Numbered from the stretch's first letter, positions 34,070-44,131 are shown. The stretch is 64,000 nucleotides of DNA from Spongiibacter nanhainus (GCF_016132545.1 NZ_CP066167.1:496001-560000), one strand, 5' to 3'. Translations and numbers: made by a program. The notes: generated from the letters alone by a model not told the origin.

Positions 34070-36250
34070 ATGACTGAAAAACGCGTCATTGGCGGCGGCC
34101 CCAAGAAAGTCCTCTACACCCTCAATACAGCCCGAAAGATCGGCCTGCTGAATTCCGCCAAAGCCCTCAATGCCAAAAATGCCTGCAAGGCCTGTGGCCT
34201 GGGTATGGGTGGGCAGCGCGGCGGCATGACCAATGAGTTGGATGAATTCCCCTCGGTGTGTAACAAGAGCATTCAGGCCCAGTCCACCGATATTCAGCCG
34301 CCCATTCCCGGCGATGTGTTTAACCACAGTCTGGCTGAGTTTCGGCAACTGTCCGCGCGAGAGCTGGAGCATCTGGGCAGACTGGGCAAGCCGATTTACA
34401 AAGCCGCTGGCCAGGATCGGTACCAGGAGGTCGACTGGGACTGGGCCATTGACCGGGTTGCGCAGCGCTTTGGCAAAACCGACCCCGCCCGCAGCTTTTT
34501 TTACAGCTCGGGCCGCTCCTCCAACGAGGCGGGGTTTGTGCTACAACTGATGGCCAGGTTGTATGGCACTAACAATATCAGCAACTGCTCTTACTACTGC
34601 CACCAGGCTACCGGTGAAGCACTGGCCTCCACAATCGGTACTGGCACTGCCACGGTGGAGCTGGAGGATATCAAGCACTGCGATACCTTCTTTCTGATTG
34701 GTGCCAACCCTGCCTCCAATCATCCCCGTTTGCTGCACAAGCTTATCGAGCTGCGCCGTCGCGGCGGCACGGTGGTGGTCATCAACCCGCTGCGGGAGGC
34801 CGGACTGGTACAGTTCGCGGCCCCCAAAATGGTCAGCTCCATGATCAAGGGCGGCGACGAGGTGGCGAGCCTCTATTTACAGCCGCGAATCGGTAGCGAC
34901 ATTGCCTTGTTTATCGCATTGGCCAAGGCGGTATTGGAGAGGGGGGCTATCGATAAAGGTTTTATCGACAGCCACTGTGACGGCTATGCCGAGCTGGTGG
35001 ATTACCTGCTGCAGCAGTCCTGGCCGAATCTGGAAAAGCAGTGTGGGATAGCCCGGGCCGATATCGACAAAGTGGCGGAGGCCTACAGTCAGTCCAATAA
35101 GGCCATTTTTGCCTGGGGCATGGGCATGACCCACCACCGCCACGGTGTCGACAATATCGAGTGGATCAGCAACTTGGCTTTGTTGCGAGGCATGGTGGGC
35201 AAGGTTGGCGCCGGACTGCTGCCACTGCGTGGGCACAGTAATGTGCAGGGAATCGGTACCATCGGCGTCAAGCCGGTACTGCCCGCCCAGGTGTTTGAGC
35301 GCATCGAGCAGTCCTTTGGCGTGTCGCTGCCGCAAACGCCGGGCCTACACACCTTGGCTTCGTTGGACGCGGCCCACCGCGGCGACATGGATGCGGCGCT
35401 GATGATGGGGGGCAACCTTTACGAGGCCACGCCGGACAGCGAATGGGCGCGTCAGGCCATGGATAATATCGGTTTTAAAGTATTTCTAACCACAACTTTA
35501 AACCGCGGTCATGTCACTGGAGTCGACGCCGGGGAAGCAATTGTTCTGCCGGTTTGCGCCCGGGATGAAGAGCCGGAGCCCACGACTCAAGAGTCGATGT
35601 TTAACTATGTGCGCTTGAGCGATGGCGGTATCAGTCGCATTGCCTCGGTGCGCTCGGAGGTGGCGGTGCTGGCCGATATTGGCCAGCGATTGCTGAAGGA
35701 CACCGGGGTGAACTTTGCCGAGTTCAAGCGCCATCAGTCGGTTCGGGAAGCGATCGCCCGGGTGGTGCCGGGGATGGAAGCATTGGCTGATATTGAGGTG
35801 GCCAAGCGCGAGTTCTATGTTAAAGGGCGCATCAAGCACCAGCCCGAGTTTGCCACTGCCAATGGCCGCGCCCGCTTCGTGCTGCCAGCGGGTAAGGATT
35901 CTGAGAGCGATGAGCTTCATCCTTTTACCTTGATGACACTGCGTAGCGAAGGCCAGTTCAACTCCATTATCTATGAAGAGAAAGACAGCTATCGGGGTGT
36001 GTTGCATCGTTGGGTAGTGCTGGTTAATCAACAAGATGCGCTGGAGCATGGCGTTCGGGAAGGCGATCGGGTGGATCTGCGATCAAATAGCGGGACCATG
36101 GAGCAGGTGGAGGTGAAGTTAGCCAATATTCCCCAAGGCTGCCTGGCGGCTTATTACCCCGAGGCCAACGTGCTTAGCTCCCGGCGCACCGACCCCAGGA
36201 GCCATACGCCGGAATTTAAATCGGTTCCGGTCTCCCTGCTGCGGCGTTGA
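34070..36250 (+). CDS. FdhF/YdeP-family molybdopterin oxidoreductase
   Basis: The 726-residue protein is a soluble, formate-dehydrogenase-alpha-like enzyme of the bis-MGD molybdenum family, closest in style to E. coli YdeP. The likely Mo ligand is C177 followed by H178 in SYYCHQATGEAL, where FdhF has selenocysteine-His. The N-terminal [4Fe-4S] site looks incomplete: C39, C42 and C64 are seen, but the third Cys of the usual C-x2-C-x3-C is a glycine. There is no Tat signal, so it is cytoplasmic. The substrate is unknown and no partner subunit lies next to it. Confidence 0.85.
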   Translation: MTEKRVIGGGPKKVLYTLNTARKIGLLNSAKALNAKNACKACGLGMGGQRGGMTNELDEFPSVCNKSIQAQSTDIQPPIPGDVFNHSLAEFRQLSARELEHLGRLGKPIYKAAGQDRYQEVDWDWAIDRVAQRFGKTDPARSFFYSSGRSSNEAGFVLQLMARLYGTNNISNCSYYCHQATGEALASTIGTGTATVELEDIKHCDTFFLIGANPASNHPRLLHKLIELRRRGGTVVVINPLREAGLVQFAAPKMVSSMIKGGDEVASLYLQPRIGSDIALFIALAKAVLERGAIDKGFIDSHCDGYAELVDYLLQQSWPNLEKQCGIARADIDKVAEAYSQSNKAIFAWGMGMTHHRHGVDNIEWISNLALLRGMVGKVGAGLLPLRGHSNVQGIGTIGVKPVLPAQVFERIEQSFGVSLPQTPGLHTLASLDAAHRGDMDAALMMGGNLYEATPDSEWARQAMDNIGFKVFLTTTLNRGHVTGVDAGEAIVLPVCARDEEPEPTTQESMFNYVRLSDGGISRIASVRSEVAVLADIGQRLLKDTGVNFAEFKRHQSVREAIARVVPGMEALADIEVAKREFYVKGRIKHQPEFATANGRARFVLPAGKDSESDELHPFTLMTLRSEGQFNSIIYEEKDSYRGVLHRWVVLVNQQDALEHGVREGDRVDLRSNSGTMEQVEVKLANIPQGCLAAYYPEANVLSSRRTDPRSHTPEFKSVPVSLLRR

Positions 36251-36258
36251 GTGTCGCC

Positions 36259-38010
36259 TTAGTCGCTGAGACTGTTGTTGCCATCGGCCCGCTGCTGAAA
36301 GCGCTGCTTCTTGCGATAGGGGAACACGTCAGCCACGTAACCCTGGCTGATTCGATCCTGCAGATCCCGCCAGTAGTCTGGGTCATAGAGGTCGCTGTGT
36401 AATTCATCGAAGACTTTCTTGGCCTTCTGATTGCCGGAGAAGAATAAACGGAATTCTTCCGGGAATACGTCTTCCGGTTTGACCTCGTACCAGGGGTGGG
36501 TGGCCATGGCCTGCTCTTCGGTTTTGGGTTCCGGCAAGCGGCGGAAGTTACAGTCGGTGAGGGGGCAGATTTCATCGTAGTCGTAAAATACCACCCGGCC
36601 GTGACGGGTAACGCCAAAGTTTTTTAGCAGCATATCGCCGGGGAAGAGGTTACCCGCCGCCAGCTGCTTGATGGCCTTGCCGTACTCGTCCATCACGCTG
36701 TACAGCTGCTGCTCGTCGCACTCTTTCAGATAGAGGTTGAGGGGCACCATTTTGCGCTCGATATAGACGTGTTTGAGGATCAGCACATTGCCGTTTTCCT
36801 CCACCAGTGACGGCGCCTCTTTATACAGCTCGGCCATCAGTTCGTCGGAAAAACGCCGGCGATCAAAGGCCAGATTATTGAACTCCTGGGTATCTGCCAT
36901 GCGCCCACCCCGGTCCCAGCGTTTGACCAGGCTGTAGCACTTCTTCACGTGATCCCGAGTCATTTCCTTGGGTGGGGTAAAGCGGTCCTTGATGACCTTG
37001 TAGACGTAGTCGAAATCCGGGCGGGTAAACACCAGCATCACCATACCCTTGATGCCCGGGGCTATGACATAGGGCTCGGCACTGTTGATGGTGTCGGCCA
37101 CCGCAAAACGGAAGAATTCGGTTTTACCGTGCTTGGGCATCCCCAGCGCGTTATAGAGCTCGAAGACTTCCTTGTGGGGCATCAAGCGACGCAAAAAGGC
37201 CACGTATTCCGAGGGGATGGAGGCATCCACCATAAAATAGCTGCGGCTGAAGCTGAACAGAATGGAGATGTCGTCGGGGTCGTAAAGTAGGGTATCGACG
37301 TAAATGGCGTTTTCTTCAGTGTGAAGAATCGGCAGCACAAAGGGCAGGCTGAAGCGCCCGCTGTAGACCCGCCCCACCAGATACGCTGCTTTGTTGCGGA
37401 AAAACAACGACTCCAGGGTTTCCACCCAGATATCGCCGCTGCCTTTGGGAATTCGCGGAATAAGTTCGTCGTTAACCACATTGAGGATAAAGTCGATATC
37501 CCGGCTCTTGTCCTCCCAGGGGATATTGAACTCGCAGTTGTCCAGCATGCGGCTGATAATCTCGGCGGCGTTGTTGCCGCCGAAGTGATAGCGATGCAGG
37601 ATCGACTCGCTGTCGATAGGGCCGCGATGCTCCATGGGCACCAGGGCAAAGGTGTGTTGCTCGCGGATTTTTTCGTGATTGAATACGGTGCAGTAAATAG
37701 AGTTGAAGAAGGATTGGGCAATCTCAAAATTGTCGTGATTCTGGATCAGCTCGGCGTATTCCTGCTTGGCCACTTCCCAGTTATCCCGATCCTCCACACT
37801 GCCACCGGTGATGGTGTAGGCCGCCTCGGCGACAATGGCGCGCTTTTGCTTCCACAAGTCCAGCCGCGCCCGCATGGCTTTTTGCGCACCCTGCCAGTCC
37901 GCCGCTTCAAAGCGGGCCTGTGCTCCCAGCGTAATATTTTTGTACTCGGCAAAAAAAGCATCAAAGCCGTTGAGAATGGCCATGGCCAAGCGGCGGGTGA
38001 CGGCGGTCAT
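36259..38010 (-). CDS. aceK: Isocitrate dehydrogenase kinase/phosphatase AceK
   Basis: The 583-residue bifunctional enzyme inactivates isocitrate dehydrogenase by phosphorylation on two-carbon substrates, diverting isocitrate to the glyoxylate shunt. The kinase-like core shows PGIKGMVMLVFTRPDFDYVYKVIKDRF, with the ATP-site lysine, and GDMLLKNFGVTRHGRVVFYDYDEI. The length agrees with E. coli AceK (about 578). It lies near aceA and glcB, but an LLM oxidoreductase and an RraA gene separate it from aceA, so it is not in an aceBAK operon. Confidence 0.95.
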   Translation of the reverse strand: MTAVTRRLAMAILNGFDAFFAEYKNITLGAQARFEAADWQGAQKAMRARLDLWKQKRAIVAEAAYTITGGSVEDRDNWEVAKQEYAELIQNHDNFEIAQSFFNSIYCTVFNHEKIREQHTFALVPMEHRGPIDSESILHRYHFGGNNAAEIISRMLDNCEFNIPWEDKSRDIDFILNVVNDELIPRIPKGSGDIWVETLESLFFRNKAAYLVGRVYSGRFSLPFVLPILHTEENAIYVDTLLYDPDDISILFSFSRSYFMVDASIPSEYVAFLRRLMPHKEVFELYNALGMPKHGKTEFFRFAVADTINSAEPYVIAPGIKGMVMLVFTRPDFDYVYKVIKDRFTPPKEMTRDHVKKCYSLVKRWDRGGRMADTQEFNNLAFDRRRFSDELMAELYKEAPSLVEENGNVLILKHVYIERKMVPLNLYLKECDEQQLYSVMDEYGKAIKQLAAGNLFPGDMLLKNFGVTRHGRVVFYDYDEICPLTDCNFRRLPEPKTEEQAMATHPWYEVKPEDVFPEEFRLFFSGNQKAKKVFDELHSDLYDPDYWRDLQDRISQGYVADVFPYRKKQRFQQRADGNNSLSD

Positions 38011-38075
38011 GGGGTCTATTAATTCCTATAAAAATCGATTTCAGCAGTCTGCCTGACTTTGTCGGCAAAGCGAAG

Positions 38076-38100
38076 CCCGGCGCCCTGATCTGACGCCGGG
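38076..38100 (-). terminator. Hairpin between the LLM oxidoreductase and aceK
   Basis: CCCGGCG (38076-38082) pairs with CGCCGGG (38094-38100), just after the LLM gene stop on the minus strand. It is followed by CTTCGCTTTG with no clean U-run, so it may be a weak terminator that partly separates the LLM gene from aceK. Confidence 0.42.
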
Positions 38101-38119
38101 TGCTGGGTTTATGAGGCGA

Positions 38120-39154
38120 TTACAGGAAGCAATCGGCCACCACTTCTCGGGCCTCGGCCTGCTGACAGTTGAGGATCATGGTGCCCACTTCACCGCGCTT
38201 TTCTGCGGCCAACCAGTCTTTGGCTCGCTCGCGAATCCGCGCTTCGGGGCCGACCAGCGCGATCTCGTCAACCAGCTCATTGGGCACCGCTTCCCGGGCC
38301 TCGTCTTTGTTGCCTGCCAGATAGAGGTCCTGCACTTTTTCGGCGGCGTCACCGTAGCCCATGCGGGTGGCGTAATCGGTGTAGAAGTTTTTGCCTTTGG
38401 CGCCCATGCCACCAATGTAGAGTGCCAGGAAGTCTTTGATGAAGTAGCGGCAGCCGTCCAGGTTGTCATCCATGATCACACCGACAAAGGGCGCGACATC
38501 AAAATCGGCTTTTGTGCGGCCGCTTTTCTCTAAACCTTTGTTGATGCTGGGCTCTAGTACCGAGTACTTTTCCGGGCTCATCCACACCGGGAATACACCG
38601 TCGGCCACTTCCGCAGAGGCGGCAACGCCGTTGGGGGTAATAGAGGCGGTGTAAATGGGAATGGCCGGGTTGCCATGGAGAATGGACTTCAATGGCTTAC
38701 CCAGGCCAGTAGTGCCTTCGCCTTTGTTGGGCATTTGGTACATTTTGCCATCAAATTCTACCGGCCCTTTGCGCTCAAAAATTTGCTTCATAATCTTGAT
38801 GTATTCCCGGGTCCGGGTCACCGGTTTGCCATAGGGCACGCCGTGCCAGCCCTCTACCACCTGGGGGCCAGAGGCGCCCAGACCGACAATAAAACGGCCG
38901 CCGGAAAGGGCATCCAGACTCATGGCCGTCATCGCGGTCATCGCCGGGGTGCGGGCGGGCATCTGCATAATGGCCGTGCCCACTTTAATGGTTTTGGTCT
39001 GAGCGAGAATCCAGGCCGCTGGGCTGACAGCGTCAGATCCATAGGCCTCGGCGGTCCACACTGAGTCAAAACCCAGGGATTCAGCGTGTTGGATATCGTC
39101 CATGGGCAGCTTCAGTTCGGCGCCGGAGTACCCCAGCAGTAGTCCCAGTTTCAT
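38120..39154 (-). CDS. LLM-class (luciferase-like) F420/flavin-dependent oxidoreductase
   Basis: The 344-residue TIM-barrel protein has the family features: GLLLGYSGAELKLPMDDIQHAESLGFDSVWTAE at the start and SLDALSGGRFIVGLGASGPQVVEGWHG in the middle. These resemble the F420-type LLM enzymes common in mycobacteria but also found in marine gammaproteobacteria. Whether it uses FMN or F420 cannot be told. No F420 synthesis genes are in the window. Its location between rraA and aceK is unexplained. Confidence 0.83.
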   Translation of the reverse strand: MKLGLLLGYSGAELKLPMDDIQHAESLGFDSVWTAEAYGSDAVSPAAWILAQTKTIKVGTAIMQMPARTPAMTAMTAMSLDALSGGRFIVGLGASGPQVVEGWHGVPYGKPVTRTREYIKIMKQIFERKGPVEFDGKMYQMPNKGEGTTGLGKPLKSILHGNPAIPIYTASITPNGVAASAEVADGVFPVWMSPEKYSVLEPSINKGLEKSGRTKADFDVAPFVGVIMDDNLDGCRYFIKDFLALYIGGMGAKGKNFYTDYATRMGYGDAAEKVQDLYLAGNKDEAREAVPNELVDEIALVGPEARIRERAKDWLAAEKRGEVGTMILNCQQAEAREVVADCFL

Positions 39155-39209
39155 AGTGCATCCTCAAATGTTGTTATCGACTATTGGGTGGTGATTTGCG
39201 TGTGCGGTA

Positions 39210-39692
39210 TTAACCCTGCAGGGCCTGGCTGGCGACAATGACGCCGGTTTCATCGGCATAGAGGAAGTCACCACAGCCAATTTCGCAGCCGCCAAAGTGC
39301 AAGTTTACGCCAAGCTGACCTTCGCCGCGCTTTTCGGTCTTGCGGGGGACGCTGCCCAGGGCCATAACGCCCAGCTCCATCGGTGCAATTTCCTCAACGT
39401 CTCGCAGGTAGCCAAAAATAACAATACCCGCCCAGCCGTTTTTTACCGCCGCGCTGGCCAAGTTGTCACCCAGCAGGGAGCGCCGGGGCGAGCCGCCGCC
39501 ATCGACCACCAGCACGCGACCTTCGCCTGGGGTTTTAACTTGCTCGGCGACCAGAGAGTTGTCCTCAAAACACTTAATGGTCTGCACCTGGCCACCGAAT
39601 TGGGTTACCGCGCCGTAGTGGCGGAACTGCAGTTCAATGACGCGAACGGCGTCGCCGTGTTCGTCGCAGAGGTCGGGGGTGGAAATCGACAT
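39210..39692 (-). CDS. rraA: RraA-family protein (RNase E activity regulator or aldolase-like)
   Basis: The 160-residue protein has the RraA fold: TPDLCDEHGD at the start, VLVVDGGGSPRRSLLGDNLASAAVKNGWAGIVIFGYLRDVEEI in the centre, and a C-terminal DFLYADETGVIVA. E. coli RraA binds RNase E and dampens it; close relatives are HMG/CHA aldolases, and length alone cannot decide. A strong AGGAGG ribosome-binding site precedes the ATG. It lies between aceA and the LLM oxidoreductase. Confidence 0.85.
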   Translation of the reverse strand: MSISTPDLCDEHGDAVRVIELQFRHYGAVTQFGGQVQTIKCFEDNSLVAEQVKTPGEGRVLVVDGGGSPRRSLLGDNLASAAVKNGWAGIVIFGYLRDVEEIAPMELGVMALGSVPRKTEKRGEGQLGVNLHFGGCEIGCGDFLYADETGVIVASQALQG

Positions 39693-39718
39693 GGGGCCTC
39701 CTTAATGCAAGTGTTGGA

Positions 39719-39835
39719 GGTGGACATAAAAGGGCAATGTCCACCCTACGGGTTCGTTGTGTGTCCGCCGCGTCCATATTTATGGTGTGGCGGTGCCCGG
39801 TGGACATAAACGGCGATGTCCACCCTACTGATTCG
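39719..39835. repeat. Pair of hairpin repeats (REP/BIME-like) between rraA and aceA
   Basis: Two near-identical units, 39719-39756 and 39799-39835, start 80 bp apart. Each has perfect 9-bp arms GGTGGACAT and ATGTCCACC, followed by CTAC. The sequence after each unit is also partly repeated (CGTCCATATTTATGG near 39771 and TTGTCCATATTTGTG near 39862), so a block of about 80 bp has been duplicated. A weaker copy lies at 61542-61576. Confidence 0.7.
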
Positions 39836-39951
39836 GTGGGTGGGGCGTTGCTGTGGCTACCTTGTCCATATTTGTGCCGGCCCCATTCCATGGGGTGTCC
39901 GCCACGTCAATATTGGAGTTGCCGCCACCACGGTGGGAGTCTTACCCAGAT

Positions 39952-39985
39952 ACAAAAAAGGGCGACATCGCTGCCGCCCTTCTTT
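39952..39985 (-). terminator. Rho-independent terminator of aceA
   Basis: On the minus strand AAGGGCG and CGCCCTT (plus 39975-39981 and 39958-39964) form a stem with a 10-base loop, and a run of T follows at plus 39953-39959. It starts about 25 bp after the aceA stop and is a clear terminator. Confidence 0.85.
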
Positions 39986-40007
39986 ATACACCACTGTACC
40001 TTTGGTA

Positions 40008-41606
40008 TCAGCCAAATTGGTTCATGGTGTTGTCTTTACCACCGGCTTTCAGCGCGGCGTCACCAGCAAAGTACTCTTTGTGGTCGTCGCCGATGTTAGA
40101 GCCAGCCATATCCTGGTGCTTAACCGTAGCGATACCTTCGCGAATCTCTTTGCGCTGAACACCACCAGCGTAGGCCAGCATGCCTTCGTCACCGAAGTAA
40201 CCTTTGGCCAGGTTGTCAGTAGACAGGGCCGCAGTGTGGTAAGTCGGCAGGGTGATCAGGTGGTGGAAGATACCGGCTTCCCGAGACGCGTCGGCCTGGA
40301 AGGTACGGATCTTCTCGTCGGCTTCAGCAGCCAGCTCGGTCTCGTCGTACTCAACGCTCATCAACTTGGCGCGGTCGTAGGCGGAGACGTCTTTACCTGC
40401 TTCACTCCACGCGTCGAACACTTGCTGACGGAAGTTCAGGGTCCAGTTGAAGGACGGGCTGTTGTTGTAGACCAGCTTGGCATTGGGAACCACTTCGCGG
40501 ATACGATTAACCATGCCGCCGATTTGGCCAACGTGGGGCTTCTCGGTCTCGATCCACAGCAGGTCGGCGCCGTTTTGCAGGCTGGTGATGCAGTCCAGTA
40601 CCACGCGGTCTTCGCCAGAGCCGGGCTTGAATTGGAACAGGCCGCTTTGCAGACGCTTGGGCTTGAGCAGTTTGCCGTTGGCTTTGATGACCACGTCGCC
40701 ATTGTTGATGTCGGCGGCGCTATCAATGTAATCGCCGTCCAGGAAGGCGTTGTACTGGTCGCCCAGGTCGCCGGGCTCGTTAGTTACGGCGATTTGCTTG
40801 GTCAGGCCGGCGCCCAGAGAGTCGGTACGGGCAACGATAACACCATTGTCCACGCCCAGCTCCAGGAAGGCGTAGCGCACGGCGCGGATCTTGGCCAGGA
40901 AGTCCTCGTGGGGAACGGTAACTTTACCGTCCTGGTGGCCGCACTGCTTCTCGTCGGAAACCTGGTTTTCGATTTGGATACAGCAGGCACCCGCCTCGAT
41001 CAGTTTTTTGGCCAGCAGGTAGGTCGCCTCGGCATTACCAAAGCCAGCGTCGATGTCGGCAATGATGGGCACCACGTGGGTTTCAAAATTGTCGATTTTG
41101 GCAGTGATTTCCTCGGCCTTGGCGGTATCGCCAGCGTCACGGGCGGCATCCAGGTCACGGAACAGGTGGTTCAGTTCCCAGGCGTCTGCTTGCTTAAGGA
41201 AGGTGTACAGCTCGCGAATCAGGTCGGCAACCACTGTTTTCTCGTGCATGGACTGGTCGGGCAGAGGGCCGAACTCAGAGCGCAGCGCCGCAACCATCCA
41301 GCCAGACAGGTACAAGTAGCGCTTGTCGGTGTGGCCGAAGTGCTTTTTGATGGAGATCAGCTTTTGTTGGCCGATAAAGCCGTGCCAGCAGCCCAGTGAC
41401 TGGGTGTACTTGCTGGTGTCAGCATCGTACTCGTCCATGTCTTTGCGCATGATATCGGCGGTGTACTTGGCGATATCCAGGTGCGTGTTGAAACGGTTCT
41501 GGGTTTTCATGCGGGCGGCATATTCTGGATTGATATCTCTCCAGCCGCTGCCCATGGCTTCGCGAAGATTTGCGATCGCTTGGATGTCTTGTTGATAGTT
41601 GGACAT
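40008..41606 (-). CDS. aceA: Isocitrate lyase, long form
   Basis: The 532-residue enzyme splits isocitrate to succinate and glyoxylate. The catalytic loop reads KQCGHQDGK (220-228, C222) where E. coli has KKCGHLGGK. The long form with extra helices is typical of Pseudomonas-type and marine isocitrate lyases. I start at ATG 41606 (MSNYQQDIQA), since the longer frame opens with TTG at 41612. It is divergent from glcB across 323 bp and has its own terminator. Confidence 0.97.
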   Translation of the reverse strand: MSNYQQDIQAIANLREAMGSGWRDINPEYAARMKTQNRFNTHLDIAKYTADIMRKDMDEYDADTSKYTQSLGCWHGFIGQQKLISIKKHFGHTDKRYLYLSGWMVAALRSEFGPLPDQSMHEKTVVADLIRELYTFLKQADAWELNHLFRDLDAARDAGDTAKAEEITAKIDNFETHVVPIIADIDAGFGNAEATYLLAKKLIEAGACCIQIENQVSDEKQCGHQDGKVTVPHEDFLAKIRAVRYAFLELGVDNGVIVARTDSLGAGLTKQIAVTNEPGDLGDQYNAFLDGDYIDSAADINNGDVVIKANGKLLKPKRLQSGLFQFKPGSGEDRVVLDCITSLQNGADLLWIETEKPHVGQIGGMVNRIREVVPNAKLVYNNSPSFNWTLNFRQQVFDAWSEAGKDVSAYDRAKLMSVEYDETELAAEADEKIRTFQADASREAGIFHHLITLPTYHTAALSTDNLAKGYFGDEGMLAYAGGVQRKEIREGIATVKHQDMAGSNIGDDHKEYFAGDAALKAGGKDNTMNQFG

Positions 41607-41929
41607 AATCAATCCCTTCCTGCGTGTGGCGTTAGTGGTACACGCTGCGCAGTGTAGGCCTATGGGGCGAATTAATCTAATTTATAGTTTTTATTCCCGC
41701 TATTTTTTTGGGAAATCTTTGGTGGGGCGAACCGCTTGGCTATTTATAGGTAATTTTTCAGCCAGTTCGGGGCCTGAGGGATAGAAGATAACACAGTGAA
41801 AACATTTATGGCGTGAATAGCGCCAATAATATGGATAAATTTGCGGAATTATAAAACCGGCACTAGGATAGAGTCACGTAAACGCCCGGGGTGGTTGTTC
41901 GCCCCTGCGCATTGTGTGAGGAAATCCCC
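41607..41929. other. Divergent aceA/glcB intergenic region
   Basis: This 323-bp A/T-rich region separates the two glyoxylate-shunt genes and must hold both promoters and any shared operator. Several TATAAT-like strings occur (for example ATTATAAAAC near 41850), but no single promoter or palindrome stands out. I see no hidden gene or RNA. Confidence 0.5.
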
Positions 41930-44131
41930 GTGTCTGATCAAACTGCTTCCAGCCCAGCCAACCAACGCATCGAGCACAGCGGCTTACAGATTGCCGAGGT
42001 ATTGTACACCCTGGTGAACGAGCGCATTGCGCCGGGGACTGGCATCGAGCCCGATCATTTCTGGAGCGAGCTGGCTGCCATCCTTAAAGACTTGGCGCCT
42101 CGCAACGCCGAGCTGCTGGCCAAGCGCGATGCTATTCAGGCGCAGATTGACCAGTGGCACAGAGACAACCCCGGTGCGATTGAGCCTGCCGCTTATAAAG
42201 GCTTTTTGCAGGAAATTGGCTACTTGCTTCCAGAGCCGGCTGACTTCTCTATTACAACAGAAAATGTCGACGCCGAAATCGCCACCCTCGCTGGCCCCCA
42301 GCTAGTGGTGCCGGTAATGAATGCCCGCTACGCACTCAACGCGGCCAACGCCCGTTGGGGTAGCCTCTACGACGCACTGTACGGCACCGATGTTATCCCT
42401 GAAGACGGTGGCGCTGAAAAAGCCGGCGCCTACAACCCGGTGCGCGGTGACAAGGTTATTGCCTACGCCAAGGCCTTCCTCGACCGCCACGCGCCTTTGG
42501 CGGCAGGCAGCTATGCCGATGCCGCCGCCCTGCGGGTGGCCAACGGTGCCCTGCAGATCGTGTTGAAAGACGGCGCCACCACCGAGCTACAAAACGCGGA
42601 GCAATTTGCCGGCTTTGCTGGCGATGCCAGCGCGCCCACCAATGTACTGCTGGCTAACAACGGTCTGCATATCGATATTCAGATCGATGGCAGCCATCCG
42701 ATCGGCAAAACCGATCTCGCAGGCATCAAAGACGTGGTGCTGGAGTCAGCCCTCACCACCATCCAGGACTGCGAGGACTCCGTCGCCGCCGTCGATGCCG
42801 AAGACAAAGCCCTGGTCTACAGCAACTGGCTGGGTCTGATGAAGGGCGATCTGGAGGAGCAGCTGGAAAAGGGCGGCAAAACTCTGACCCGTCGCATGGC
42901 GGCTGACCGCACTTTTACCGCCCCGGACGGCAGCGAAAAAATCCTCCACGGCCGCAGCTTGTTGCTGGTGCGTAATGTCGGCCACCTGATGACCAATCCG
43001 GCGATTCTCGATCCCCAGGGTAATGAAGTCCCGGAAGGCATTATGGATGCCATGGTTACCGGCCTGGCGTCTATTCACGATCTCAAAAATACCGGCGCGC
43101 TTAGCAATAGCCGCACTGGCAGTGTCTATATTGTTAAGCCGAAAATGCACGGTCCTGAAGAGGTCGCCTTCGCTGCCGAGCTGTTTAGCCGGGTAGAAGA
43201 CGCGCTGGGTCTGGCTCGAAATACCCTGAAGATCGGCATTATGGACGAGGAGCGTCGCACCACGGTCAATCTAAAAGCTTGTATCGAAGCCGCCAAAGAG
43301 CGAGTGATTTTTATCAACACCGGCTTTTTGGACCGTACCGGCGATGAGATTCATACCTCCATGGAAGCCGGTGCCTTTGTCCGCAAAGCCGATATGAAGC
43401 AGCAGGCCTGGATCAAAGCTTACGAAGATTGGAACGTGGATATCGGCCTGGCCACCGGCCTCAGCGGCCGTGCCCAAATCGGTAAAGGCATGTGGGCCAT
43501 GCCCGATGAAATGGCGGCAATGATGGAGGCCAAAATCGGCCACCCCAAATCCGGGGCCAACTGCGCCTGGGTGCCTTCACCGACCGCGGCAACACTGCAC
43601 GTGATGCACTACCACCAGGTCGACGTTTTGAGCCTGCACGAGCAGATCGCCCAGCGTCAGCGCGCCGCCTTGGACGACATTCTCACCGTGCCGCTGGCTG
43701 CAGAAACCAACTGGTCTGCCGACGAGATTCAGCAAGAGCTGGATAACAATGCCCAGGGCATCCTCGGTTATGTGGTGCGCTGGATCGACCAGGGTGTCGG
43801 TTGTTCCAAGGTGCCCGATATTAACGATGTTGGCCTGATGGAAGACCGCGCCACGTTGCGTATCTCCAGTCAGCATATTGCCAACTGGTTGCGCCACGGT
43901 GTGTGCAGCGAAGAGCAGGTGATGGAGACCCTCAAGCGCATGGCGGCGGTGGTGGATCGTCAAAATGCCGGCGACCCCGAGTACATCAATATGGCGCCCA
44001 ACTTTGACGATAGCGTGGCTTTTCAGGCTGCCTGTGAGTTGGTCTTCAAAGGTTGCGAGCAGCCTAACGGCTACACTGAGCCGGTTTTGCACCGTCGCCG
44101 TATCGAGTTCAAGGCCAAACACGGCCGTTAA
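41930..44131 (+). CDS. glcB: Malate synthase G
   Basis: The 733-residue monomeric enzyme joins glyoxylate and acetyl-CoA to malate. The start is a GTG at 41930 ([12 protein letters not shown]), with GAGGAA six bases upstream; the frame opens earlier (41891), but those 13 residues have no ribosome-binding site. [43 protein letters not shown] and [13 protein letters not shown] are typical of the G isoform. The long loops distinguishing it from malate synthase A are present. The terminator follows 58 bp later. Confidence 0.97.
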   Translation: MSDQTASSPANQRIEHSGLQIAEVLYTLVNERIAPGTGIEPDHFWSELAAILKDLAPRNAELLAKRDAIQAQIDQWHRDNPGAIEPAAYKGFLQEIGYLLPEPADFSITTENVDAEIATLAGPQLVVPVMNARYALNAANARWGSLYDALYGTDVIPEDGGAEKAGAYNPVRGDKVIAYAKAFLDRHAPLAAGSYADAAALRVANGALQIVLKDGATTELQNAEQFAGFAGDASAPTNVLLANNGLHIDIQIDGSHPIGKTDLAGIKDVVLESALTTIQDCEDSVAAVDAEDKALVYSNWLGLMKGDLEEQLEKGGKTLTRRMAADRTFTAPDGSEKILHGRSLLLVRNVGHLMTNPAILDPQGNEVPEGIMDAMVTGLASIHDLKNTGALSNSRTGSVYIVKPKMHGPEEVAFAAELFSRVEDALGLARNTLKIGIMDEERRTTVNLKACIEAAKERVIFINTGFLDRTGDEIHTSMEAGAFVRKADMKQQAWIKAYEDWNVDIGLATGLSGRAQIGKGMWAMPDEMAAMMEAKIGHPKSGANCAWVPSPTAATLHVMHYHQVDVLSLHEQIAQRQRAALDDILTVPLAAETNWSADEIQQELDNNAQGILGYVVRWIDQGVGCSKVPDINDVGLMEDRATLRISSQHIANWLRHGVCSEEQVMETLKRMAAVVDRQNAGDPEYINMAPNFDDSVAFQAACELVFKGCEQPNGYTEPVLHRRRIEFKAKHGR

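Noticed and set aside
34070-36250. Selenocysteine-containing formate dehydrogenase
   Set aside because: The Mo-ligand position is an ordinary Cys codon and no in-frame UGA with a SECIS-like hairpin is needed.
39719-39900. Possible CRISPR array
   Set aside because: Only two repeat units, each a hairpin, with repeated flanks rather than unique spacers and no cas genes nearby.
39816-41399. A 527-codon open frame on the plus strand
   Set aside because: It lies wholly opposite aceA and follows its codon pattern; the protein has no family sense.
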